Source of the DNA: Peribacillus simplex
GTDB lineage: Bacteria > Bacillota > Bacilli > Bacillales > DSM-1321
Assembly: GCF_001542915.1 (NCBI RefSeq)
Contig: NZ_LNNH01000012.1
Location: forward strand, 416,718-480,717
DNA: 64,000 nt
Direction: 5' to 3'
The notes beneath the pieces were generated by a model. It saw only the letters and a program-made list of their open reading frames with translations, did not search any database and was not told the DNA's origin. Below are positions 45,069 through 54,296 of the stretch, piece after piece. Both the position numbers and the translations under genes were made by a program. How positions within the stretch are numbered: position 1 is the first letter of the stretch; every line of letters starts with the position of its first letter.

Positions 45069-45206
45069 CAAGGCTTCCCCCTTTATCTTTTTCAGATCTT
45101 ATAAAGATCCTGAAAAGAAAGTAGGCAGCTTCCGGTATCCCCTCAGCCGCCTATCTTTAACATGCCCCCAAAACAAAAATTTCCCAAGGTTCATTGTTCT
45201 CTGGAA

Positions 45207-46226
45207 CTATTTTCGTCCTTCATTTACCAATACTAAGGAATGACAAGGTTTTAGAAAGGCCAGCAAGGGGAGGTCCTCTTCCACGACTCTCCCTATTACA
45301 TTGACCCGGTGATCAGCCTGCAAATCCCGTTTGCAAATTTGAATTTCTCCCCGATATCGTCCATATTCATCATTATCCATCGTAATGGCTCCAAGACTGC
45401 GTCCTACCGTATGATTCGGCTCAACAGACGCAGTCACGCGGGTATTTTGCAGCCTGAATACATCTCGAGATACATCCGGCCTCAATTTATAGCTTCCGCT
45501 TGGCAAGCGTTCGGATTCCATTCTTACAGATAAAATATTCAGACTTTCATAGCTAGATAGATTCTGAAGCAAATTCCCCTCCGTTCCTTGATCGCCAACA
45601 AACACGGCATCTACATGGGAGAGCAGGTCGACGCCGGCAGCGTAAGGATTCATGAACCTGTGTTTTTCAAGTGTCGGGAGTCCAGCATGCAATGGGCCCC
45701 GCTTACTTCCTGAACCAGGGATGAATGCATAGATCGGTAACCCATGTTTTTTGAACATTCGATTTTGTTCATGAAAGAATGCTTCCACAAGGCCCGTTTC
45801 AGGTCTTGGATAAAAATTATGCCATGCAATAAGACTTTGTGGTTTTATCCCGCTTTCAAGTATGGCCAGCAATTCCTCTTCATTCAGCGTGCTAGCATTC
45901 AATGAAAGGGAAAACACCTTGGATAAAGCGGTTATCGTGTCCATGTCGAAACCATCATCAAGGCGAATTCCTTTCACACCCAATGGCGCTAAATCCGTAA
46001 ATTCAGCAATGCCCAAATGATCAAGCGTCTTTAAAGATACATCTGCATGAATGTCCACCCCGAGAGTTTGTGCTAACTTCAATAGCTCGCACATCCTCCC
46101 GACAAGCTCACCTTTTTCTTCAGGAATATGAAGCGAGGTAAACGCTCGCCCCACCCCTAGGTTGGCAGCCCGGATGATTTGGTTTGACGCATCCGGATCT
46201 TGCAGATAAAAGGAAATCCCTATCAC
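45207..46226 (-). CDS. mupG: 6-phospho-N-acetylmuramidase MupG (DUF871)
   Basis: MupG, characterised in Staphylococcus aureus, splits intracellular MurNAc-6-phosphate-GlcNAc taken up by MurP. The 339-aa protein has the DUF871 N-terminal TIM barrel ('GISFYLQDPDASNQI', 'AFTSLHIPEE', 'RLDDGFDMDTI', 'AWHNFYPRPETGL') and the small C-terminal cyclophilin-like domain. It overlaps murP by 4 nt (46223-46226), and 138 nt separate it from nagZ. Its presence means the cell can import the disaccharide as well as free MurNAc. Confidence 0.9.
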   Translation of the reverse strand: MIGISFYLQDPDASNQIIRAANLGVGRAFTSLHIPEEKGELVGRMCELLKLAQTLGVDIHADVSLKTLDHLGIAEFTDLAPLGVKGIRLDDGFDMDTITALSKVFSLSLNASTLNEEELLAILESGIKPQSLIAWHNFYPRPETGLVEAFFHEQNRMFKKHGLPIYAFIPGSGSKRGPLHAGLPTLEKHRFMNPYAAGVDLLSHVDAVFVGDQGTEGNLLQNLSSYESLNILSVRMESERLPSGSYKLRPDVSRDVFRLQNTRVTASVEPNHTVGRSLGAITMDNDEYGRYRGEIQICKRDLQADHRVNVIGRVVEEDLPLLAFLKPCHSLVLVNEGRK

Positions 46227-47593
46227 TTGAATTCAACCGCCATTTCATCTTTGAATCCGAATAAATAGGTGAAAATGAACCCAGCTGCATAGGAAAGGAA
46301 CAATCCAGCCAAGAACAGGAGAATCTGGTTTGCATGCACTAAAAACGTAAGCGGCAGTCCCGATACGCCTATCGCCGACGTCGCAATCCCGAAATGTGCT
46401 TGAAATGCCCCGCCCACCCCTGCTCCTAAACAGGCGGTCAAGAAAGGCCTGCCAAGTGGGAGTGTCACCCCGAATATAAGGGGCTCGCCGATACCTAGCA
46501 GCCCTGAAGGAAGTCCTCCGCCAATTGCTCTTTTAAGGCTGGCTTTTTTCGTTTTCATGTAGATGGCAAATGCCGCCCCCACTTGACCTGCACCGCCCAT
46601 GGCTAAAATAGGGAGCAGAGGATCATCTCCAATCGAATTGATCAATTCAAGATGAACAGGTGTCAACCCTTGATGTAAACCAGTTATGACAAGCGGCAGG
46701 AATGCAGCACCCAGCACGAAACCAGCCACGACACCGCCAAAATCCAAGAGATTCAGTAATCCGGAGGTAATGGCATCCGATAAAAATCCTCCGACCGGCA
46801 TAAAAACGACGTACGTGACAATGCCTGTAATCAACAGGGCAATGGTTGGCGTCAATATGATATCGAGAGATTGAGGAATGAATTTCCTGACCTGTTTTTC
46901 CACTAGCGCAATGAAAATGGCAGCAAAAAGGACGCCGATCAAACCACCACGGCCAGGGAGCAGGTTTTCACCGAATAATGAAATATCGCCGACTGCGGGA
47001 TTGATGACCAATATTCCCGCGACTGCACCAAGTGCAGGGGATCCTCCGTATTCCTTTGCCGCATTCGTCCCGACCAAAATCCCCAAATATGCAAATAACC
47101 CCGATCCGATGACGGTCAATGTGATCGCCAGTTGGGATTCTGCCGACAGCCAGCCCGCTTGGACGATCGCTTTCGTAATTCCTGTAATCAAACCTGACGC
47201 GACCAATGCAGGAATTAGCGGAATGAAGATGCTTGCGATTCTGCGTAAAAATAGCTTAAGCGGTTTTGCGTTTTTCCTATTAATCTCTGATTTGTTCTTT
47301 GAAGCCATTTCTTTCAAGTTTAAATCCCCTGCAGACGACGCAAGAAGTTTTTCAAACTCGGCATGAACCTTGTTTACCACACCTGGGCCGAGCACAATTT
47401 GGATCGTCTCCTCTTCAATGACGCCAAGAACGCCTTCCGTATCCTTTATGTCCACCATGTTCACTTTGGAACGATCGATTGGCAGCACCCGTAATCTGGT
47501 CATGCAATGTTCAGCTGTGGCAACATTGCCCCGTCCGCCCAATTTCTCCATTAATTCTTCTGCTAAACTGGCATACCTATCTTTCTTGGTCAT
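46223..47593 (-). CDS. murP: PTS EIIBC component, N-acetylmuramic acid specific
   Basis: Imports and phosphorylates MurNAc (and possibly MurNAc-GlcNAc). The 456-aa protein has an N-terminal EIIB domain with phospho-Cys in 'TAEHCMTRLRV' (about residue 28) and a C-terminal EIIC domain with about ten helices, including 'ITGLHQGLTPVHLELI' and 'GIGEPLIFGVTLPLGRPF'. No EIIA domain. It follows murR by 35 nt. Homologous to B. subtilis murP (ybbF). Confidence 0.93.
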   Translation of the reverse strand: MTKKDRYASLAEELMEKLGGRGNVATAEHCMTRLRVLPIDRSKVNMVDIKDTEGVLGVIEEETIQIVLGPGVVNKVHAEFEKLLASSAGDLNLKEMASKNKSEINRKNAKPLKLFLRRIASIFIPLIPALVASGLITGITKAIVQAGWLSAESQLAITLTVIGSGLFAYLGILVGTNAAKEYGGSPALGAVAGILVINPAVGDISLFGENLLPGRGGLIGVLFAAIFIALVEKQVRKFIPQSLDIILTPTIALLITGIVTYVVFMPVGGFLSDAITSGLLNLLDFGGVVAGFVLGAAFLPLVITGLHQGLTPVHLELINSIGDDPLLPILAMGGAGQVGAAFAIYMKTKKASLKRAIGGGLPSGLLGIGEPLIFGVTLPLGRPFLTACLGAGVGGAFQAHFGIATSAIGVSGLPLTFLVHANQILLFLAGLFLSYAAGFIFTYLFGFKDEMAVEFK

Positions 47594-47628
47594 ACCGAAG
47601 TCCCCCCTTTGTATAAACTATGAGATTT

Positions 47629-48486
47629 TCATTTATAACCATCCGTCATCGATTTGATGGCAGCTCTAGTCTTATCGATATATTGGACGGTCGCTTCATA
47701 TTGCTCCGAAGCCATCCCTAAAAATAAAATGTCAATCAAATACAGTTGTGCCAATCGTGAGGATGTTGCAGCACTTCTAAATGGCGCTTCATTCGAAAAC
47801 GATGTATAGAGTGAGGCATCGCATAACGAAGAAACTGTCGTTTGACCAAAATGAGTCAGCCCGACCGTCTTCACTCCCCGTTCTTTTGCAAGCTTCAGTA
47901 TATTGATCACTTCAGGCGTCTCCCCGGAGAATGAGATGGCAAAAACCACGTCACTTTCCTCCGCATTGGCGATTAGTGTTGCAACTAAATGCATGTCTGT
48001 AAAAGCGGTTGCCCCTTTATTGATGCGGAGCAATTTTTGCTGAGCGTCGGCAGCAACGATATTGGAGGCACCGACACCGCAAAAGTGGACGGTTTTAGCA
48101 TTTAGCATTAAGGCAATTGCTTGTTTGAGATTGTCGTGATCGATGATTTCAGATGTGTCCCGAATGGTTTGAATCGAATTGCTCGTCGTTTTCTCGACAA
48201 TTCGATACAGCGATTCAGAGGGCTCGATATCCCGGTATCCTTGCTCAACGTTCTTCATCAAATCTCCGGCAATCCGTATTTTCAAATCTTGAAATCCCTT
48301 TATACCAAGCGATTTACACAATCTGATAACGGCAGCTCCACTTGAATTGGCGGAAGTGCTCAATTCCTGTACCGTGCTGTTCACCACTTCATGAGGATTC
48401 TGAAGAATGTATTCTGCCAGTTTTTGTTCTGATTGCGGAAGCTTGTTCAGCATCGTCTGTATGATCGCTAATCCTCCAGTAGCCAT
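47629..48486 (-). CDS. murR: RpiR-family regulator MurR
   Basis: A 285-aa regulator with N-terminal RpiR helix-turn-helix ('VQELSTSANSSGAAVIRLCK', about 38-57) and a C-terminal SIS domain ('VHFCGVGASNIVAADAQQKL', 'DVVFAISFSGETPEVINI') that in MurR senses MurNAc-6-phosphate. It lies 15 nt after murQ inside the operon it presumably represses. A 13-bp inverted repeat at the operon promoter is the likely operator. Confidence 0.92.
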   Translation of the reverse strand: MATGGLAIIQTMLNKLPQSEQKLAEYILQNPHEVVNSTVQELSTSANSSGAAVIRLCKSLGIKGFQDLKIRIAGDLMKNVEQGYRDIEPSESLYRIVEKTTSNSIQTIRDTSEIIDHDNLKQAIALMLNAKTVHFCGVGASNIVAADAQQKLLRINKGATAFTDMHLVATLIANAEESDVVFAISFSGETPEVINILKLAKERGVKTVGLTHFGQTTVSSLCDASLYTSFSNEAPFRSAATSSRLAQLYLIDILFLGMASEQYEATVQYIDKTRAAIKSMTDGYK

Positions 48487-48501
48487 TGTTCGCTTCTCTC
48501 C

Positions 48502-49416
48502 TTATATTTCGCCGTTCGAGATGGCCTTTCTGACATCTCCATCAGCTTTTTCTAGTAACTCCATTGCCTGAACATAATCACTTGACGTTTTGATCATGAC
48601 AATCGCTGGTTTAACTTGATTATTTGCCTTTTCGAGCATTTCCATGGCGTGATCATAGTCTGCATCCGTCACCGTTTCAATGATGCGGATGGCACGCTCC
48701 TTCAGTTTTTGATTGCTTACATGTACATCCACCATCAGATTTTCGTACACTTTTCCCATCCGAATCATGGTTGCCGTTGAGATCATATTGAGCACCATTT
48801 TATGGGCGGTTGCCGCTTTCATTCTCGTGGACCCCGTTAAAACCTCTGGACCTACGACCACCTCAATTCCCAAATCTGCAGCTCCTGTTATGCTCGCGTT
48901 TTTATTGCTTGATAGAGCAACCGCTTTGGCGCCCATTCTTTTGGCGTAATCCAAGGCCCCCCTCACATAGGGGGTACGCCCGCTTGCGGCAATGCCGATC
49001 ACCGTATCATCCGCTGTAAGGGCTGCTTTGATTAAATCCCGTTCGCCAAACTCTTTTTTATCCTCCGCTCCTTCAATGGCATGAACGTATGCCTTGTTTC
49101 CCCCCGCGATTATTCCTACAACCGTTTCAGGAGATGTGCTGAATGTCGGCGGACATTCAACAGCATCGAGGACACCGAGCCTTCCGCTCGTTCCGGCTCC
49201 TATGTATATGAGCCTTCCCCCTTTCTTTAAAGATTCGCAAGCCCAATCGACCGCCGTTTCAATCTCCGGTAACACCTCCTGCACGGCAACAGCCACTTTT
49301 AGATCTTCCTTATTGATTGCTGAAATGATATCCATCGTATCCATGCGATCGATGTTCATCGTCCCTTCATTCCGCATTTCAGTCGTTAATGAATGCAAAT
49401 GCTCTTCCATAGACAA
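48502..49416 (-). CDS. murQ: N-acetylmuramic acid 6-phosphate etherase
   Basis: MurQ removes the lactyl ether from MurNAc-6-phosphate to give GlcNAc-6-phosphate and D-lactate. From TTG at 49416 (behind GGGAGGAT) it is 304 aa, like known MurQ; the frame runs to 49620, but that part reads through the promoter and is not coding. SIS-domain motifs: '[20 protein letters not shown]' near 60, '[18 protein letters not shown]' near 137 and '[18 protein letters not shown]' near 188. It is the first gene of the recycling operon. Confidence 0.94.
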   Translation of the reverse strand: MSMEEHLHSLTTEMRNEGTMNIDRMDTMDIISAINKEDLKVAVAVQEVLPEIETAVDWACESLKKGGRLIYIGAGTSGRLGVLDAVECPPTFSTSPETVVGIIAGGNKAYVHAIEGAEDKKEFGERDLIKAALTADDTVIGIAASGRTPYVRGALDYAKRMGAKAVALSSNKNASITGAADLGIEVVVGPEVLTGSTRMKAATAHKMVLNMISTATMIRMGKVYENLMVDVHVSNQKLKERAIRIIETVTDADYDHAMEMLEKANNQVKPAIVMIKTSSDYVQAMELLEKADGDVRKAISNGEI

Positions 49417-49444
49417 ATTAGATCCTCCCATTACTAGTTGATTT

Positions 49445-49488
49445 AAATATAATTTCAACTTTTTGTAGATAATCCTGAAATTATATTT
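49445..49488. promoter_or_regulatory. 13-bp inverted repeat, candidate MurR operator
   Basis: AAATATAATTTCA (49445-49457) and its exact reverse complement TGAAATTATATTT (49476-49488) are 31 bp apart centre to centre, about three helical turns. One arm overlaps the -10 box and the other lies past the transcription start, an arrangement suited to repression by a dimer-of-dimers. Assignment to MurR is inference. Confidence 0.65.
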
Positions 49489-49508
49489 TATATTATATTC
49501 AATGATAA
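49480..49508 (-). promoter_or_regulatory. Sigma-A promoter of the mur operon
   Basis: On the minus strand TTATCA (49508-49503), 17-nt spacer, TATAAT (49485-49480). The -35 overlaps the cre box and the -10 overlaps one arm of the inverted repeat. Confidence 0.65.
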
Positions 49509-49516
49509 CGTTTTCA
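49503..49516. promoter_or_regulatory. Perfect cre box upstream of murQ
   Basis: TGATAACGTTTTCA matches the CcpA consensus TGWNANCGNTNWCA at every fixed position and overlaps the -35 of the mur promoter. Catabolite repression of muropeptide recycling is expected. Confidence 0.8.
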
Positions 49517-49677
49517 TGACCCGGTGACAATATTTTTTTGAATAATCGCGAAATAATGTGAATTCTTAATAAACAGTTTTCCCCGTGCGGCAAACCTCGT
49601 TTTTTTCCATGCACATTCATTTCTCTGCTAATCTATCTCTTATCCGGATCCGATTGCTCCCTCCCTTCTATTAGAAA

Positions 49678-49736
49678 ACAAAAAAACGTGTGCCTGCCCC
49701 CCTGACAACAATCAGAGGAGCCAAGCACACGCTTTT
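49678..49736 (-). terminator. Terminator of the liv-type ABC operon
   Basis: Stem CGTGTGC / GCACACG with further pairing inside, 31 nt after the binding-protein stop, followed on the minus strand by a T-rich tail (seven T). A-rich and T-containing flanks could also serve the plus strand. Confidence 0.75.
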
Positions 49737-49766
49737 GAAAAGTTCCATCAAGTTAAGTGGATATCC

Positions 49767-50948
49767 TTATCGAATGGGCACGACTTTTCCGTCTTCCACG
49801 GCACCTACGACAATGGTCGATGCAAATCCGCCGTGTTCATCAATGGAAGGGATGTCATAGATTTTTTGTTCCGGAGCTAAATTTGTAAGACCATCTTGCA
49901 TATGCTTACGGATGGCCTGAGCATCATCCACACTGCCTGCTGCTTTCATCGCTTCGACAAACGCATGCATGGCGATATAATTCAAGCCTACTTCCGAGCT
50001 TGGATCTTCCTTATATTGCTTTTGATAGTTCTTTACGAAGGCAGGCACTGCCTCTTCATCAGAATCTATCAGCGGCAAAACGCCGATCGAGCCTTCCAAT
50101 GTTTCGTATGAACCGGCAATCGGCTTCATTTGATCAAGCTTTGCCTGGTCCATGATGATGAAACCGCCTTTAAACCCTAGCTCCCTAGCTTGCTTCGCCA
50201 CTTTTGCGGTAGGCTCGGACGCACCGCCGATAAACAGCACATCAGGATCTTTCTTCAGTGCGTTCGTAACGATCGTAAAGAAATCGGTCTCTTTGGCGAA
50301 ATCGATCGAAGCGTTATATACGACCTTTCCCCCTTGCTTTTCCCAATATGGAAGTATCGCCTCGGTCCAGTCTTTGCCATATTGCGAAGATGTCGGCAAA
50401 GCGGCTATTTTCTTGCCGAAGTGTTCCATTGCATAGGATGAAAAAGGTTCGATATAGCCTTCGTAATTGGGAGGTATCCGAACGGTCAAAGAATTACCGC
50501 TTTCGGTTACCGACGGTTCACTCGTATAAGCGCCAATGATGAATTTTTCTTGTTCATTAAAGACCTGCAGTGCCAGCACCCCTCCGCTGTGCGGCGTGAA
50601 GATGATCGGTGTATCATACTCCTGAACCAATCGTTTCGCATTCGCCCCTGTTTCATTCGGTAAGTATTTATCATCGAGCGATACTAGGTTCAGTGTGTAT
50701 TTTTTACCCTTCACTTCAAATCCGCCTGCATCGTTAATTTCTTTAACGGCCATTTCAACACCATTCAGAGTCCGCTTCCCATATAACGCAGCGGCCCCGC
50801 TTAATGGACCACTGAACCCAATGTTCACGACGTTGCCTCCTTTCCCTTTATTGCCGTTGCTGGATGCTGGGCTATCCCCTTTATTGCATCCAGCCAAAAC
50901 AGTCATGATCACCAGCAGTAGAACGAATGATGCTGTTAGCTTTTTCAT
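49767..50948 (-). CDS. ABC transporter substrate-binding lipoprotein (branched-chain amino acid family)
   Basis: A 393-aa extracellular solute-binding protein anchored by a lipid. Lipobox VLAGC puts lipidated Cys at about residue 20, followed by a Gly/Ser/Asn-rich linker. The Leu/Ile/Val-binding-protein fold follows: 'NIGFSGPLSGAAALYGKRTL' near 42 and 'IIFTPHSGGVLAL' near 115. Members of this family bind branched amino acids, amides, urea or aromatic and aliphatic acids. The neighbouring acyl-CoA genes and a sigma-54 promoter suggest a carboxylic acid. It is last in the operon, 19 nt after livF. Confidence 0.93.
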   Translation of the reverse strand: MKKLTASFVLLLVIMTVLAGCNKGDSPASSNGNKGKGGNVVNIGFSGPLSGAAALYGKRTLNGVEMAVKEINDAGGFEVKGKKYTLNLVSLDDKYLPNETGANAKRLVQEYDTPIIFTPHSGGVLALQVFNEQEKFIIGAYTSEPSVTESGNSLTVRIPPNYEGYIEPFSSYAMEHFGKKIAALPTSSQYGKDWTEAILPYWEKQGGKVVYNASIDFAKETDFFTIVTNALKKDPDVLFIGGASEPTAKVAKQARELGFKGGFIIMDQAKLDQMKPIAGSYETLEGSIGVLPLIDSDEEAVPAFVKNYQKQYKEDPSSEVGLNYIAMHAFVEAMKAAGSVDDAQAIRKHMQDGLTNLAPEQKIYDIPSIDEHGGFASTIVVGAVEDGKVVPIR

Positions 50949-50967
50949 AAAAATCCCCCTTCTTTTT

Positions 50968-51681
50968 TCAGGCCCCGATATATGCTTTCTTCACTTCATC
51001 ATTAGCCAATAACTCACTTGCTGTGCCTTGAACGACAATTTCCCCATTTTCAAACACGTATCCTTTTTTGGCGATGCCGAGGGCCGCATTCGCATTTTGT
51101 TCGGCAAGCAGGATCGTGATCCCTTCGCGGTTTATTTCTTCGATGACCTGAAACATCTGCTCGACGATAAGAGGAGCAAGTCCAATCGAAGGCTCATCGA
51201 GCATCAATAATTTGGGCTTCGACATCAATGCCCTCCCTATTGCCAGCATTTGCTGCTGGCCGCCGCTAAGACTTCCCGCTTCATCTTGGTGCTTTTCCCG
51301 TAAAATCGGGAATAAATGATAGACGTATTCCAAGGAGCGCTTGATATCATCCTTTTTCTTTCGATGCACATAAGCTCCCATCTTCAGGTTTTCCTGGACG
51401 GTCATCTGAGGGAACAGTTTACGCCCTTCGGCACACTGGACAATCCCCTCCCGCACATTCCTATCAGGCGCCCTCCCCCCTATTGGAATGCCTTGAAAGT
51501 GGATTTCTCCGCGTGAAAGCTTACTGATGCCGCTGATGGAACGGAAAGTCGTACTCTTCCCGGCACCGTTAGCTCCCAACAGGACCACGATTTCCCCTTG
51601 CGCAACCTCGATATTCACATGTTTGATTGCAGTGAAGCTGCCATAAGCTACGGCTACATCTGTTAACTTAAGCACTCGCAC
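50968..51681 (-). CDS. livF: Branched-chain amino acid-type ABC transporter ATPase (LivF)
   Basis: A 237-aa ATP-binding subunit. Walker A 'GANGAGKST' near residue 37, signature 'LSGGQQQMLAIGRAL' near 137, Walker B 'LLMLDEPSIGLAPL' near 157. The 'EGRKLFPQMTVQENL' segment is characteristic of LivF. It overlaps livG by 14 nt. Pairs with LivG to drive LivHM import. Confidence 0.94.
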   Translation of the reverse strand: MRVLKLTDVAVAYGSFTAIKHVNIEVAQGEIVVLLGANGAGKSTTFRSISGISKLSRGEIHFQGIPIGGRAPDRNVREGIVQCAEGRKLFPQMTVQENLKMGAYVHRKKKDDIKRSLEYVYHLFPILREKHQDEAGSLSGGQQQMLAIGRALMSKPKLLMLDEPSIGLAPLIVEQMFQVIEEINREGITILLAEQNANAALGIAKKGYVFENGEIVVQGTASELLANDEVKKAYIGA

Positions 51682-52432
51682 TACCTCCCAAATAGGCTTT
51701 GATTACCGCATCATTTCCGCGGATTTCCTTCGGTGTGCCTTCGGCAATTTTTTCCCCGTAATTAAGGACCATGATGTGATCTGCCAAGTTCATGATCATA
51801 TGCATTTTGTGCTCGATTAAACATACGGTCAGTCCCGAACGATTTAATTTTTTAATCAGTTCTGTCAATCCTTCCGTTTCATCAGGGTTTATGCCTGCAG
51901 CCGGTTCATCCAGAAAAATTATTTCCGGTACAGTTGCAAGGGCCAGGGCAATCGCTGTCCGTTTCTTCTCTTCCTGAGAGATGCTGGCCACGATTTTGTC
52001 AGCAGATTTTGTCAGCCCGACAACATCGAGTGCCTCCATTGCCTTTTCCCTGCATGCCGCTTCCTCCCGCTTTAACCGTTTCGTCCTAAAAATGGCATCC
52101 GCCAGATTGGATTTGGTTCGAAGCCTATGTCCGATGACGACATTGTCCAATACGGTCGATTGATCAAAAAGGCTTGTCGATTGAAAGGTTCTTGAAATAC
52201 CAAGTGCCGCTATTTCATTTGGCGGAAGCTTCGTGATATCGATCCCTTTAAAAAATACCGTACCGGAACTGGGCCGATGAAAACCACTAATCAAGTTAAA
52301 AAAAGTGGATTTCCCAGCACCATTCGGTCCGATTATGGCATTGATCCTTCCTTTTTCAATGATGAAATCCACTTGATTGACCGCTGTCAAGCCGCCGAAG
52401 CGCTTCGTTAAATTCTTTGTTTCAATCAGCAA
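51668..52432 (-). CDS. livG: Branched-chain amino acid-type ABC transporter ATPase (LivG)
   Basis: A 254-aa ATP-binding subunit starting with TTG at 52432 behind GGAGGAGGG. Walker A 'GPNGAGKST' near 36 and Walker B 'EIIFLDEPAAGINPDET' near 165; the signature reads 'ISQEEKKRTAIALAL', departing from LSGGQ, with SQEE in place of SGGQ. LivG is otherwise typical ('NLISGFHRPSSG', C-terminal 'AYLGG'). The changed signature may lower ATP hydrolysis or be a lineage feature. Confidence 0.92.
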   Translation of the reverse strand: MLIETKNLTKRFGGLTAVNQVDFIIEKGRINAIIGPNGAGKSTFFNLISGFHRPSSGTVFFKGIDITKLPPNEIAALGISRTFQSTSLFDQSTVLDNVVIGHRLRTKSNLADAIFRTKRLKREEAACREKAMEALDVVGLTKSADKIVASISQEEKKRTAIALALATVPEIIFLDEPAAGINPDETEGLTELIKKLNRSGLTVCLIEHKMHMIMNLADHIMVLNYGEKIAEGTPKEIRGNDAVIKAYLGGSASA

Positions 52433-52435
52433 AAT

Positions 52436-53431
52436 TCATCCCTCCTCCGCTTTTATGTGCATATCGGCTCTAACCATGGACAATTTTTTATCCTTTCGCT
52501 TTCTTTGCCATTCAAAGGCGGCCCCGGCGATACCCCGTGGATAAAAGATGATGATCAACGTAAGCAAGGGACCGAATATCAACATTCGATATTCTTGCAG
52601 GAATTGCAGATTCTGAGAAAGGATCACCAACAATAACGTCCCTACCAATGGGCCCGAAAGAGTTCCGATTCCTCCAACCAGCAAATACATCAACAAATCG
52701 AACATAATGGCCGTTGACCCGATATCAGGGCCGATGAATCGAATGAAAGAAGCATACAAGGCACCCGCCAGCCCGGCAAAGAATGTAGATAAGACAAAAG
52801 CGGTTAGCTTATTCTTCATTGTGGAGATGCCAATCGTCCGGGCAAGATCCTCGCTGTTCCTGATGGCGATAAAGGTCCTCCCCGTCAACGAGTGGATGAT
52901 TCGATACATGATGACGATCACGGCGATCAGGAAAAGGAGAACGAGGTAATATTGTGAAGCTGCCGTATCAAAGGTGATTGGACCGATGCTGCCTGGTGCC
53001 GGGATGCCGATAAGGCCCCTGACTCCTTCCGTAAGCCCTTCCCATTTATCAATGACAAGGTAAATGATATACCCTACGCATAGTGTATAAATCGCGAAGA
53101 AATGCTCTTTTGTCCTAAGTGCGATCAATCCGATCAAAAGGCCGATCACACAGGTAATAACACAGGCCCCTGCAAGTGCCATCCAAAAGTTCATTCCCGC
53201 CTTCACGGTCAGGAGTCCAAGCGAGTAGGCTCCAATCGCAAAAAAACCAGCATGCGCAAGCGAGAGATAACCGGTATACCCGGATAATAAATTGATCCCA
53301 TAAACGGCTATCGCCCATATGAATGAAAGAGTCAGCATATGGAGGTAATAGTCGTTTTGGGCGATATATGGAAATGAAAAAGCAAAGATGGTCAGGGCGA
53401 TCAATCCATTTCGTTTCGTCAATATCTTCAT
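52436..53431 (-). CDS. livM: Branched-chain amino acid-type ABC permease (LivM)
   Basis: About 331 aa with 9-10 predicted helices. LivM features: 'YGINLLSGYTGYLSLAHAGF' near 42, 'LALRTKEHFFAIYTLCVGY' type sequence near 105, and the EAA-like 'GRTFIAIRNSEDLARTIGI' near 185. ATG at 53431 follows GGGGGAGAG; the frame continues to 53452, but that stretch overlaps the livH stop. A charged C-terminal tail of about 30 residues follows the last helix. Confidence 0.93.
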   Translation of the reverse strand: MKILTKRNGLIALTIFAFSFPYIAQNDYYLHMLTLSFIWAIAVYGINLLSGYTGYLSLAHAGFFAIGAYSLGLLTVKAGMNFWMALAGACVITCVIGLLIGLIALRTKEHFFAIYTLCVGYIIYLVIDKWEGLTEGVRGLIGIPAPGSIGPITFDTAASQYYLVLLFLIAVIVIMYRIIHSLTGRTFIAIRNSEDLARTIGISTMKNKLTAFVLSTFFAGLAGALYASFIRFIGPDIGSTAIMFDLLMYLLVGGIGTLSGPLVGTLLLVILSQNLQFLQEYRMLIFGPLLTLIIIFYPRGIAGAAFEWQRKRKDKKLSMVRADMHIKAEEG

Positions 53432-53432
53432 G

Positions 53433-54296
53433 TTATCTCTCCCCCTTGGCAAAAAGACCTGTTGGCTTCACAGTCAATATCACGACTAATAGAATGAAAG
53501 CAATGATGTCTTTATAGTCATTGGATAGGTAGGTTGCGCCAAGGCTTTCACTGAATCCGAGGATATACCCGCCGACAATGGCCCCCGGAATGCTTCCCAT
53601 CCCGCCGAGGATGATGATGACGAAGGCTTTAAGGATGACCAGGTGCCCCATTCCGGGAAATACTAGATTTATCGGTGAAGCCAGGGACGAAGCGATGGCT
53701 GCCAATCCTCCCGATATCATGAAGGTCAGCATCGCGACTTTGTTGATATTGATTCCGACCAATGATGCACCTTCACGATTTTGGGACATCGCAATGATCG
53801 TTGAACCTGTATACGTTTTCTTCAGGAATACGTAAAGTAAAACCATCACCACGATAGCAGCGACGATGATCAATAATCGCTGAAGTGTAAATGTCAAGCC
53901 CATGATCTGGACAACTTGGCCGTAAGGGGAATTCATGGTATGGAAGTCTGCTCCCCAGACAAATTGGGCGAACGCTTCAAGAAAAAGAAGAATGCCGATT
54001 GCCGCGATTTTATCGTGCAAGGGAGGCGCTTCTCTTAACAGGCGGAACACGAAGCGTTCCAAAAGCACCCCAAGCAAGCCAACGACGATAATGGATACAA
54101 ACATCGCCAGCCAGTAATTGACCCCATATAATGTCATCATGGACAATGTGATATATCCACCAAGCATATAGAGAGCACCATGAGCAAAGTTCGGGATATG
54201 CAAAATACCATAAACGAGCGTCAATCCCAAGGCAACTAGACTATATACGCTGCCAATCGTCAAACCATTAAAAAGCTGTTGGATTAATATATCCAT
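53433..54296 (-). CDS. livH: Branched-chain amino acid-type ABC permease (LivH)
   Basis: A 287-aa permease with about eight helices and the LivH features 'NGLTIGSVYSLVALGLTLVY' at the N-terminus, 'HIPNFAHGALYMLGGY', 'AMSQNREGASLVGININKV' near 185 and 'LGGMGSIPGAIVGGYILG' near 236. It is the first gene of the operon. The nearest good promoter is a sigma-54 type about 626 bp upstream. Confidence 0.93.
   Translation of the reverse strand: MDILIQQLFNGLTIGSVYSLVALGLTLVYGILHIPNFAHGALYMLGGYITLSMMTLYGVNYWLAMFVSIIVVGLLGVLLERFVFRLLREAPPLHDKIAAIGILLFLEAFAQFVWGADFHTMNSPYGQVVQIMGLTFTLQRLLIIVAAIVVMVLLYVFLKKTYTGSTIIAMSQNREGASLVGININKVAMLTFMISGGLAAIASSLASPINLVFPGMGHLVILKAFVIIILGGMGSIPGAIVGGYILGFSESLGATYLSNDYKDIIAFILLVVILTVKPTGLFAKGER

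Noticed and set aside
49417..49620. 68-codon N-terminal extension of murQ
   Set aside because: It reads through the cre box, promoter and inverted repeat, lacks a ribosome site, and MurQ homologues start near the TTG at 49416.
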